DNA from: Nonomuraea rubra
GTDB taxonomy: Bacteria > Actinomycetota > Actinomycetes > Streptosporangiales > Streptosporangiaceae
Length of the DNA stretch: 64,000 bases
Assembly (NCBI RefSeq): GCF_014207985.1
Contig: NZ_JACHMI010000001.1
Location: 6,183,001 to 6,247,000 of the forward strand
Reading direction: 5' to 3'
Made by a program: the position numbers and the translations under genes. Positions within the stretch are counted from its first letter, which is position 1, and every line of letters begins with the position of its first letter. This document shows positions 15,564 through 23,714 of the stretch, piece by piece. The notes under the pieces were generated by a model. The model saw only the letters and a program-made list of their open reading frames with translations, did no database searches and was not told the DNA's origin.

Positions 15564-18500
15564 GTGGGCGCCGTGACCTCGTCCTACCAGCAGATCAACC
15601 AGGCGCAGCCGGGTGGCGTGGTCAACGTTGCCCAGCACGGCGACCTTCACGTCCATCAAGGGGCGCCCGCCTACACCCTCCGCCCCTGGACGCCTGCGCC
15701 CGCAGCCATGCCCGGCAGGGCCCGGCGGCAGCCGAGCTGGCTGCTGGCCGCCGCCAGCCGCGCCGTCACCTTCGTGGGCAGGAAGCAGGAACTCGACGCG
15801 CTCGCCGCCTGGCGCGACGCGCCTGACCACGGCCTGGCGGTGCGCCTGCTGCACGGGCCCGGCGGCCAGGGCAAGACCCGGCTGGCAGCGGAGTTCGCGG
15901 CCGCCAGCGCGGCTCGGGGCTGGACAGTGGCTCAGGCGGACCTCCATGCGTCTCGCGCGCGAGGTCCCTGGCCGCCACCTGAGCCTGGGGCGTCTGCGGC
16001 CGACGCCCAGGGGCGCCTGCTGATCGTGGACTACGCCGAGCGATGGCCGGTGACCGAGCTCCACGCGCTGTTCGAGGACGGCTGGCTGCGCTCTGGCGGG
16101 CCCGCCCGCCTGCTGCTGCTCGCCCGGCCTGCCGGGCACTGGTGGCACTCGCTCGAATACCACCTCGTCGGGGCGGGTACGCAGGACACCAGTGCTACCG
16201 CGCTCCCCCCGCTGGCCGCGGACGCGGCGGAGGCTGCGGCGATCTTCGTGACGGCGCGCGACTGCTTCGCTCGGATTCTCGAGGTGCCTGACGCCGGTTC
16301 GATCGCCCCGCCGGGGTATCTCGGCGGGGAGGGGTTCCGGCAGGCTCTCGCCGTCCAGATGGCCGCGCTGGCGGAGGTGGACACGCTGAGGACCGGCGAG
16401 GAGGCGCCGAGGGATCCAACGGGCCTGGCCGTCTACCTCCTGGCCAGGGAGCGGGCGCACTGGCGGGCCCTGCGCGAGGGCGGCCGGCTCACGATGGTGG
16501 AGGACGTCATGGCGCGGGCCGTGTACACCGCCACGCTCGTTGGGCCGGTTGGCTACGGGACGGGTAGGGATGCCCTGATCAGGGCCGGTGTCGCCAGCTC
16601 CGCCGAGTCGGCGGGGCAGGTCCTGGGCGACCACGCGCTGTGCTATCCCTGCGGCCGTCCGGACTCGGTCCTGGAGCCGCTCTACCCGGACCGGCTCGGC
16701 GAGGACTTCGTCGCGCTGTCCACGCCCGGTCACGACGCCGGGTATCCCAGCGACCCGTGGGCGGCCGGCGCCGTAGAGCGGCTCCTGATCACGGAGGACG
16801 AGAAGGATCCCGGGTACGTGGGCGTCGTCGTATCCGTGCTCATCGAGACGTCCAGACGCTGGCCGCACGTCGCGACCGGCGTGCTCGCGCCGCTGCTCCT
16901 GGCTCGGCCGCGGCTGGCCCTCTCGGCCGGTGGAGCCATGCTGGCCCGCCTGGCCGAGCTGGACGTCGACATCGCCGTGCTGGAGGCGGTCGCTGACGGC
17001 TTCCCCGAGGAAGACGTGGTTCTCGCCGCCGGGATCGCCGCCGTCACCCAGCGCCTGGCGGGATATCACCTCGCCCGTACGCAGGACGCCATGGAGCGGG
17101 CCGACCTCTACTTCGTGCAAGGCACCCGCTTCGAGCAGGCGGGGCTGTTCGCGGACGCCCGCTCGGCCCTCCGTCAGGCCGCCGAGCTGCTGCGCGACCT
17201 GGTCGCCGCCGACCCGGACACCCACGAGCCGGCTCTGGCCGAAACCCTGCGCCGTCTCGGCGCGGCCACGGATCCGCTCGGCTCCGGGCAGGCGGGCGAC
17301 GCGCTGGCGGCGGCCCAGCAGTCCGTGGGCATCCTGCGCCGCCTGGCCAAGGTCGACCCCGCGGCCTACGAAAGGAGCCTGGGGGACGCCCTGCACACTC
17401 TGGCCATGGTGCTGGGCAACATGGGCCGCAGCGCCGAGGCGCTCGCGCTCGCCGAAGAATCGCTGGCCATCCGTCGCGGGCATGTCGATCCGGAGAACGA
17501 CGAGCAGCTCATCCACTTGGCGATGTCCCTCAACAACGTCTCTGGAGGCCTTTCCGGGCTGCGCCGGCACGAGGAGGCTCTGGAGCTCAGCAGCCAGTCG
17601 GTCGAGCTCCACCGCCGACTGGTGGACGCCGGGCGGGTCCCGCGCTCCGATCTGGCGCTCGCAATGGCGAACCACACCATGCACCTGTCGAGCGTCGGCA
17701 GGATGGACGAGGCGCTGGCGGCGGGTCAGGAGGCCGTCGGGCTGTTCCGGACGCTCGCGGCAGCCCTGCCCCGCCGCTTCGACCACGGTCTGGCCGAGTC
17801 CCTGTCCGATCTCGCGACCGTTCTCGTCGCCTTACAGCGGGTGGAGGAGGCGATCGGCTGCCTGGCGGAGGCGGTGGAGGCCGCTCGCAGGCAGGCCGGC
17901 GCCGAGTTGCTCAGCCACGGGCCGTTGCTCGCCCGGCTCCTGTGCGGTCTGAGCGAGCTCTGGCGCAGATCAGGCAGACCCCGGGAGTGCCTCGACGCGG
18001 CGGCGGAGGCCGCCGAGGTGGCCCGCGTCCTTCTCGCGGGCGGCCTGACGCCGTCCGACCTCGACGCCTCCCACGCGTTCCTGGCCGCCGCCTTCGCCCG
18101 GGCCGAGCTGGGGCAGCACGACGAGGCCGTGGCCGACGCCCGCGAGGCGGTCTCGGTCGACCGGAAGCTCGTCGCGCTCGACCAGGAGGTGCATGCGCCC
18201 GCGCTGGCGAGCGCGCTCTTCGACCTCGCCACCATCCTGCGGAGGGCCGGCCGCTTCGAGGAAGGGGCGGTGGCCTGCGAGGAGGCGGTGGCGGCCTACC
18301 GCCGGCTGGCCGCCCTGGAGCCCACTCGCCACAGGGAGAAGCTCGCGGACGGTTTGCGGACGCTGAGCCGCTGCCTGCACGGTGCTGGACGGCTCTTCGA
18401 GGCGATCCAGGTCGGGGTGGAATGTGCCGATCTCTACGGTGACCTGGCCGCGGACGACCCTGCCCGGTGGCGGCCCGCGTACGTGGACGAGACGGCCCAG

Positions 18501-21500
18501 CTCGCCCGCCTGTTGACCGAGGGCCGGCGGTGGGAGGAGGCCGCCGGCCGTTACCAGGAGGCCGTCGCGTCGCAGCGGCCCCTGGCCGAGACCGATCCCG
18601 CGGCACACCTGCCTTACCTCGCCGGACTCCTGCAGGACGCGGGTGTCGCCGCGCTGGACGCGGGGCGTGCCAACGATGGCGTGCCCCTGCTGCGGGAGAG
18701 CGTGGTGATCTGGCGGGACGTCGATGGCGCGGACATGCTCGGCGGGGCGCTCGCCGAGCTCGCGATGGTCCTGCTGGACGCGGGCGAGCCCGCGGATGCC
18801 CGCACGGCCGCGCTGGAGGCGACGGCCCTGCTCAGGGAGGTCGCGACGGCGCGTCCTGACGAGCACCGGCCGGAACTGGCGCACGGCCTGAGCGTGCTCG
18901 CCGACGTGCACGCGGAGTTGGACGCGTTGCCCCAGGCCCTGGAAGCGATGGCGGAGTCCGTCGAACTGTCACGGATCCTGGCGCGGGAGGACCTCGATGG
19001 GTACGGCCCGAAACTCGCGTGGCGGCTCGGCGCCTACCGTGACCGGCTGTCCGAGGCGGGGCGGCACGAGGAGGCGCTGCCGGTGGCCATGGAACTGGTG
19101 GAGCTGACCAGAGGGGACGCCTCGCTGCCTCCGGAACGGCTCGCCGACTCACTGCTCGGCTGGTCGGAGGAGCTGACGTGGGCAGGGCGGCCCGATGAGG
19201 CGGTCGATGCCGCCAGGCAGGCGGTAAACCTGCTGCGCGGCGCGGCCGGCGCGGCCGACGCGGATGGCGCCGAGCTCGCCTGGGCTCTGCACTCGCTGGC
19301 CTGGTCCCTGGGCAAGGCCGGGCGCCACGAGGAGGCGGTGGGCACCGCCACGGAGGCGGAACGGCGGCTCCGCGTCCTGGTCGCGCGGGACCCTGACGCC
19401 TACAGCGAGAAGCTGGCGAGCGTGCTCGCCGATCTCGGCACCAGTCTGGCGGCGGCAGGAGAGCCGGAAGCGGCCGCGCGAGCACAGGCGGAGGCCGCCG
19501 CACTCGGCGCGGACGAGGAGGAGCAGGAAGAAAAGGAGCAGGAAAGCGTCGCCCCCGTCCGGCGCGACCCGGACGATCCGGTCGAGAGGGCGCGCGCGCA
19601 GGTGCGACACGCACGCCTGCGGGGCTCGCCTTACCTGCTCTCCCAGGCCCTGGCCGAGCTGCGGCAGACGCTGCTCGACCGGGGGCGCCCCGAGGAGGCC
19701 GTGCTCAGACAGGAGGAGGCGGTGGTCCTGCTGGCTGGCCTGACTGCCACGGACCCGCACACCTACGAGCTCGAGTACGCCGCCCGCCTCACCGACCTGA
19801 CCGAGGACCTGATGGCGCTGCGCCGATCCGACGAGGCCGAGATGGCGATGCTCGACGCCGTGACGCTGTATCGCTCGCTCACCGGCCAGGACGGACGCGA
19901 CGCCGAGGCGTTCCGGCCGGGGTTGCGGTTCGCCCTGGCAGGCCTCGGAGCGGTGCGCACCGAGCGCGGCCGGCACAGCGAGGCCGTCGGTTGTTTCGAG
20001 GAGTCCCTGGCGCTCAGCCGCGGCGGCGCCGACCCGTGGACCATCGCGGAGGAGTCACTGCGCTACGGCCGATGCCTGACCATGCTGAAGCGGCACGCCG
20101 AGGCCGTGCCCCCGCTCGCCGAGGCAGCAGAGCGCTTCGCCCTCCTGATCTCCGAGCGTGGCGACCTGGCTCGGCGGCAGCGGGCGCGGGCGGTGGCCCT
20201 GCTGGCGGACAGCCAGGCGGTCGCCGGCTCCCGGGCGGACGCCTTGATCTCGACGGTGGAAGCCGTCGGCGCGTACCGGCGGCTCGCCGCCGAAGATCCG
20301 GACGCCCATCGCGCCGATCTGGCCGCCGCGCTGCACAACCTCGGCAACCGGCTGGCGACGGCGGGCCGGGTGGAGGAGGCCCTGACAGCGGCACAGGAGT
20401 GCCTGGCGCTGAGGAGGGAGGGCGAAGAGTCGGTAGCCAAGCTGATCACCGCGCTGGCCGCGCTGGCCAACCGGCTGCACCTCGCCGGGCGCTTCGCCGA
20501 GGCGGAGAACGCGCTGCGCGAGGCCGTCGCGCTCGCGCGGGAAGGCCTGCGATCCGATGCGGCGGCCTGCTCCCCCATGCTCGCCCTGGCCTGGTCTGAG
20601 TCGGCCCGGCTGCTCACCTTCCAGGGACGCCACGAGGAGGCGCTGCCCACTGCGCGATCCTGCGTCACCCTTTGCAGGGAACTGCTCGGCGGCCCGTCGA
20701 CGGACGACATGGAGCAGTTCGTCGTCCCGTCGCTCGCGGCGGCTCTGGAGGTGGAAGCTCAGTCCCTGAGAGTGTTCGGTGACCTCACGGGTGCGCGGGC
20801 CGCCGCGCGGGAGGCGGTGGAGTGGTGGCGCTCCACCACGACCAGGACCGCGGCCCTCGCGGCCTCGCTCGGCTGTCTGGGCGACGTGCTCACCGACCTG
20901 GAGGCATGGCCCGAGGCCGTGAGCGCACGTGAGGAGGCGGTCCAGCTGCTCCGCGATCGCGGCGGGTACCCCGTCGACGTGGCGTGGGCCTGGCGTTCGC
21001 TGGGCCAGACGCTGTCACGGTCGGGACAGCCGGAGCGGGCCGTCGCGCCATTGCGTGCCGCGGCCGAGGCCTTCCGCGAGCTCCACCCCGTGGAGGCCGC
21101 CACGCTGGCGGAGATCCTGGAGATGCTGTCCGACTGCTTGGAGGCTCTCCGACAGGAGCAGGAGGCGCTGGCTGCGTGCGAGGAGGCCGTGCGGATACGC
21201 CGGGACCTGCTTACGCCCGCCGACCCTGCCACGAGCGTCGCGCTGGTGCAGGCCCTGTACAAGATCACCAATGTGCTCGCCGTGTCGCTGGGGCGTCTCG
21301 ACGACGCCCTCGCGGCGATGGAGGAGGCCGTCGAGCTGTACCGACGGCTCGCCGAGCACGACCCAGCCACGTATTCGCGCGAGGTCGCGTGGGGGCTGCG
21401 CCATCTCGGCTGGTGCCTGATCAACGTCGGACGGCACGAGGAGGGCGCGGCACGCTGCGCGGAGGCCGCCGGCATCCTGCGGCATCTCTCCCTGTCCGCC

Positions 21501-21863
21501 CCGGAGATCGCCGAACCGCTCCTGGTCAGGGCCATGTTCGATCAAGCCAGAGCGTTGGGCCTGCTCGGCCGTCCGCTGGAGGGGGTGGGCGCGCTGGAGG
21601 AGGCGATGGTCATCCACGAACGCGTGCCGTACGAGGCGGCCATGGGCTCCCTGATGCCCGATCGCCTCGCGCTGGTATCCGAGCTGGGCGCACAGCTCAC
21701 CGCGCTGGGCTGGTTCGGGCACGCCCTGCCCTACGTCGAGGAAGCGATCGACATCCTCCGCGCTCACGTGGATCGCGGCGCGCAGGAGTACCGGCCGGCG
21801 CTGAAGCAGGCGCTGAGCGAGCTGAAACGGTGCCGCCGGGCTCTCACAGGCGCCGAGAACTGA
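15564..21863 (+). CDS. Giant STAND-type NTPase with a long TPR array (NLR-like receptor)
   Basis: A 2099-aa protein. Residues 18-31 (GVVNVAQHGDLHVH) carry the motif shared with the preceding small protein. The NTPase starts near residue 70 (FVGRKQELDAL), with Walker A GPGGQGKT at 98-105 and Walker B LLIVDY at 152-157, followed by an R-L-L-L-L-A-R-P sensor-like strand. From about 512 to the end there are dozens of tetratricopeptide repeats (recurring GRxEEAL-A-EAV-LxRxLA-DPxxYxPxLA), split near 1317-1330 by an acidic linker (DEEEQEEKEQES). STAND NTPases with C-terminal TPRs are NLR-like switches: the repeats sense a ligand and the NTPase oligomerises to fire an effector. GTG start 15564 follows the upstream stop by one base. 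No frameshifts, so the gene is under selection despite its decayed surroundings. Confidence 0.88.
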   Translation: MGAVTSSYQQINQAQPGGVVNVAQHGDLHVHQGAPAYTLRPWTPAPAAMPGRARRQPSWLLAAASRAVTFVGRKQELDALAAWRDAPDHGLAVRLLHGPGGQGKTRLAAEFAAASAARGWTVAQADLHASRARGPWPPPEPGASAADAQGRLLIVDYAERWPVTELHALFEDGWLRSGGPARLLLLARPAGHWWHSLEYHLVGAGTQDTSATALPPLAADAAEAAAIFVTARDCFARILEVPDAGSIAPPGYLGGEGFRQALAVQMAALAEVDTLRTGEEAPRDPTGLAVYLLARERAHWRALREGGRLTMVEDVMARAVYTATLVGPVGYGTGRDALIRAGVASSAESAGQVLGDHALCYPCGRPDSVLEPLYPDRLGEDFVALSTPGHDAGYPSDPWAAGAVERLLITEDEKDPGYVGVVVSVLIETSRRWPHVATGVLAPLLLARPRLALSAGGAMLARLAELDVDIAVLEAVADGFPEEDVVLAAGIAAVTQRLAGYHLARTQDAMERADLYFVQGTRFEQAGLFADARSALRQAAELLRDLVAADPDTHEPALAETLRRLGAATDPLGSGQAGDALAAAQQSVGILRRLAKVDPAAYERSLGDALHTLAMVLGNMGRSAEALALAEESLAIRRGHVDPENDEQLIHLAMSLNNVSGGLSGLRRHEEALELSSQSVELHRRLVDAGRVPRSDLALAMANHTMHLSSVGRMDEALAAGQEAVGLFRTLAAALPRRFDHGLAESLSDLATVLVALQRVEEAIGCLAEAVEAARRQAGAELLSHGPLLARLLCGLSELWRRSGRPRECLDAAAEAAEVARVLLAGGLTPSDLDASHAFLAAAFARAELGQHDEAVADAREAVSVDRKLVALDQEVHAPALASALFDLATILRRAGRFEEGAVACEEAVAAYRRLAALEPTRHREKLADGLRTLSRCLHGAGRLFEAIQVGVECADLYGDLAADDPARWRPAYVDETAQLARLLTEGRRWEEAAGRYQEAVASQRPLAETDPAAHLPYLAGLLQDAGVAALDAGRANDGVPLLRESVVIWRDVDGADMLGGALAELAMVLLDAGEPADARTAALEATALLREVATARPDEHRPELAHGLSVLADVHAELDALPQALEAMAESVELSRILAREDLDGYGPKLAWRLGAYRDRLSEAGRHEEALPVAMELVELTRGDASLPPERLADSLLGWSEELTWAGRPDEAVDAARQAVNLLRGAAGAADADGAELAWALHSLAWSLGKAGRHEEAVGTATEAERRLRVLVARDPDAYSEKLASVLADLGTSLAAAGEPEAAARAQAEAAALGADEEEQEEKEQESVAPVRRDPDDPVERARAQVRHARLRGSPYLLSQALAELRQTLLDRGRPEEAVLRQEEAVVLLAGLTATDPHTYELEYAARLTDLTEDLMALRRSDEAEMAMLDAVTLYRSLTGQDGRDAEAFRPGLRFALAGLGAVRTERGRHSEAVGCFEESLALSRGGADPWTIAEESLRYGRCLTMLKRHAEAVPPLAEAAERFALLISERGDLARRQRARAVALLADSQAVAGSRADALISTVEAVGAYRRLAAEDPDAHRADLAAALHNLGNRLATAGRVEEALTAAQECLALRREGEESVAKLITALAALANRLHLAGRFAEAENALREAVALAREGLRSDAAACSPMLALAWSESARLLTFQGRHEEALPTARSCVTLCRELLGGPSTDDMEQFVVPSLAAALEVEAQSLRVFGDLTGARAAAREAVEWWRSTTTRTAALAASLGCLGDVLTDLEAWPEAVSAREEAVQLLRDRGGYPVDVAWAWRSLGQTLSRSGQPERAVAPLRAAAEAFRELHPVEAATLAEILEMLSDCLEALRQEQEALAACEEAVRIRRDLLTPADPATSVALVQALYKITNVLAVSLGRLDDALAAMEEAVELYRRLAEHDPATYSREVAWGLRHLGWCLINVGRHEEGAARCAEAAGILRHLSLSAPEIAEPLLVRAMFDQARALGLLGRPLEGVGALEEAMVIHERVPYEAAMGSLMPDRLALVSELGAQLTALGWFGHALPYVEEAIDILRAHVDRGAQEYRPALKQALSELKRCRRALTGAEN

Positions 21864-21867
21864 TGGC

Positions 21868-22140
21868 GATGGCCGACCGTGTCGAGGTCGGCGACCTTGG
21901 CGATGCACCCGTCGGCGGCCTGGGCCATGGCGGCGAACTCCGTGCGGGCGATGGAGTGGCGGTTGACGCCTCGAAGGTGGTGGCGCGGTGCATGTCCTTG
22001 ACCGAGGTCATCGCCGCTCGCGCGGCCGACACGGCATCGCGGAAGCTGAACTCGTCGCCGTGACCGGAACGCATGGAGCGGGTGGGCCAGACCCGGCGCC
22101 GGGCAGCGTCGCGCCGGGCGGGGTCGGCTGAGGGCTGGTG
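21868..22140 (-). pseudogene. Decayed fragment of an unknown gene (copy 1 of 2)
   Basis: The minus strand gives SADPARRDAARRRVWPTR, then HGDEFSFRDAVSAARAAM and SVKDMHRATTFEAS, shifts frame, and continues NRHSIARTEFAAMAQAAD and C-I-A-K-V-A-D-L-D. This matches the pseudogene at 28894-29525 nearly residue for residue over about 85 positions. Only the middle of the gene is left here, abutting the 3' end of the STAND-TPR gene. Family unknown. Confidence 0.65.
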
Positions 22141-22154
22141 TTCGCCGGGGTGGC

Positions 22155-22440
22155 TTACGTGTCCTCAGCCTTGGCGTCGGTGAGGGTCTTGTGGACGACG
22201 CCGATGGAGACCTTGACGCCGGTGGCGATAGTGCGGATGGATTCGACGCCGCGCTGGAACAGGTCGTTGAGGACGATCAGTCCTTCCAGGAGGTTGCGGC
22301 CGAGGCGGTCGACCTCCTGGACGGTGAGCAGGTCGCCGTCGCGGATGTAGGTCAGCGCGTTCAGCAGCGCGGGCCGGTCGTCAGCGACGAGCTTGCCGCC
22401 CACGGCGGTGGGCGGCCGGGGCGGTGGCGGTGCAGGGGCG
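22155..22440 (-). pseudogene. Serine recombinase (resolvase) remnant with internal deletion
   Basis: The frame ending at 22155 reads ALTYIRDGDLLTVQEVDRLG, then N-L-L-E-G-L-I-V-L-N-D-L, the C-terminal half of a resolvase catalytic domain with the conserved D-R-L-G-R. It jumps directly to SIRTIATGVKVSIGVVHKTL, a Hin-type helix-turn-helix tail. The long E helix between the two is missing. The 5' sequence before about 22400 is low-complexity proline-rich DNA. Confidence 0.7.
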
Positions 22441-22557
22441 AGGGCGAGGGCGGCGAGTTCTATCTGGTCGCTCCTCGGGCCCGCCGTCGGCGGATTCGGC
22501 GGCGGGTAGTTCCATGCGGCCCAAGCGATCAAGCGGTGCTGTCACCGCGCTCTTCGC

Positions 22558-22926
22558 TCAGGAAGTCGCGAGCAACAAGGCCATGGTTGTTCCGGTGACC
22601 ACGGCCAGCACCACGGGCGCCACGGCGTGGGAGCGGTGGCGCCGGTGCGCGAAGTCGCGGGCGCGGAGGTGGAATCCGACTGCACCGATCAACAGCAGCG
22701 TGAGGCCGGCCGCGGCCGCGACAGCGAGCGGCTTGAGCCAGAGGCCGGCCGCGAGCCCGAGCGCGCCGGCGATCTCCAGGGTGCCGATCGATCGGGTCAT
22801 CGTCGAGCCGACGCCGAGCCTGAGCAGGTTGGCCGTCACGGGATCCCGTAGCAGGACCTTCTGGGCACCGGCGAGCAGGAAGACGAGAGCGACCAGAGCG
22901 CTCAGTGCGTTGGCGACATACGCCAT
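22558..22926 (-). CDS. DoxX-family small membrane protein
   Basis: A 122-aa integral membrane protein with four predicted helices (about 4-24, 45-65, 68-88 and 100-120) and the DoxX-like features L-A-G-A-Q-K near residue 20 and GTLEIAGALGLAAGL in helix 2. DoxX-like proteins are linked to redox or thiol stress, or to quinone-related membrane functions. Start ATG 22926 has GGAAGG upstream. It is divergent from the TetR gene, with two copies of the regulon's operator in between, so it is almost certainly under that repressor. Confidence 0.85.
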   Translation of the reverse strand: MAYVANALSALVALVFLLAGAQKVLLRDPVTANLLRLGVGSTMTRSIGTLEIAGALGLAAGLWLKPLAVAAAAGLTLLLIGAVGFHLRARDFAHRRHRSHAVAPVVLAVVTGTTMALLLATS

Positions 22927-22948
22927 GGGACGACCTTCCACAGAAGAG

Positions 22949-22966
22949 AGAACGAACATTCCTTTT
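22949..22966. promoter_or_regulatory. TetR operator site A
   Basis: AGAACGAACATTCCTTTT matches the regulon consensus AGAACGA-N4-TCGTTCT at most positions in its left arm and weakly in its right arm. It lies 22 bp upstream of the DoxX start. Confidence 0.65.
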
Positions 22967-22992
22967 TTTAGAGAGAGGTGGCAAACTTGTCA

Positions 22993-23010
22993 AGTACGAA
23001 TGTTCGTTCT
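22993..23010. promoter_or_regulatory. TetR operator site B
   Basis: AGTACGAATGTTCGTTCT: arms A-G-t-A-C-G-A and TCGTTCT around ATGT. It lies 13 bp upstream of the TetR start and should mediate autorepression. Confidence 0.75.
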
Positions 23011-23023
23011 ACGTTGTGATCCC

Positions 23024-23632
23024 ATGGCACGCATGCCCAAGGAGCACCTCGAAGCCCGCCGCCGCCAGATCCTGGACGCCGCCCGGCACTGCTTCATCCG
23101 CAACGGCTTCCATGCCACGTCCATGCAGGACGTGCTGACCGAGGCCGAGTTGTCGGCCGGGGCCGTCTACCGCTACTTCAAGAGCAAGGACGACATCATC
23201 GCGGCGACCGCCGCCGAGGCTCTCGCCGAGGTCGCGTCGGCGTTCGAGGCGGACGACGGCGCGCGGCCGCCGGATCTGGACAACATCGTCGACCTCGTAC
23301 TGGGGGTCGAGCGCCCGCCGCTGTCCGGATCGCAGGAGTCCGCCCAGTTGCTGGTCCAGGTCTGGTCGGAGGCGCTGCGATCGTCGTCGCTGAGGACAAA
23401 ACTGAAGGAGGTCATGGCGGAGGCCCGCGGCGTGGTCGGCAGCCTCGTGGCGCGGCATCAGCAGCGCGGGCTGCTTCCCGCCGACGTCCCTGCCGAGCAC
23501 GTGGCCGATGTCCTGATGGCTCTGGTCGACGGGTTCTTGGTGCGCCGCGCGGTATACGGCCACGCGGATTCGGCGGCCTTCAGGAACGGCATGCGAGCCC
23601 TGATGTCGGCGCCTGCGCAGGTCACCCGATAG
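23024..23632 (+). CDS. TetR/AcrR-family transcriptional repressor
   Basis: A 202-aa TetR-type repressor. The N-terminal helix-turn-helix (about 10-56) is textbook: ARRRQILDAARHCFIRNGFH, then TSMQDVLTEAELSAGAVYRY and F-K-S-K-D-D-I. The rest is the helical ligand-binding and dimerisation domain. The ATG at 23024 is preceded by operator B; a second ATG lies three codons in. Four copies of one operator around this gene (sites A, B, C, D) define a local regulon of the DoxX gene, tetR itself and the FAD monooxygenase. The inducer is probably an aromatic or quinone-like compound handled by the monooxygenase (inferred). Confidence 0.93.
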   Translation: MARMPKEHLEARRRQILDAARHCFIRNGFHATSMQDVLTEAELSAGAVYRYFKSKDDIIAATAAEALAEVASAFEADDGARPPDLDNIVDLVLGVERPPLSGSQESAQLLVQVWSEALRSSSLRTKLKEVMAEARGVVGSLVARHQQRGLLPADVPAEHVADVLMALVDGFLVRRAVYGHADSAAFRNGMRALMSAPAQVTR

Positions 23633-23650
23633 AGAACGAACATTCGCTCT
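23633..23650. promoter_or_regulatory. TetR operator site C
   Basis: AGAACGAACATTCGCTCT, one mismatch from a perfect 7+4+7 palindrome, starts right after the tetR stop codon. Confidence 0.7.
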
Positions 23651-23682
23651 TGACTGTCGCGGCTCAACCGTGCTCTTCTAAA

Positions 23683-23700
23683 AGAACGATCATTCGTTCT
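23683..23700. promoter_or_regulatory. TetR operator site D
   Basis: AGAACGATCATTCGTTCT has perfect 7-bp arms (AGAACGA/TCGTTCT) and ends 14 bp before the monooxygenase start. It is the best copy of the consensus, spaced 50 bp from site C. Confidence 0.8.
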
Positions 23701-23714
23701 AAGAGGGCGGGTTT

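Noticed and set aside
15345..17786. 813-codon minus-strand frame opposite the STAND-TPR gene
   Set aside because: Same codon-bias shadow; no domain and no ribosome binding site, while the plus strand has Walker motifs and TPRs.
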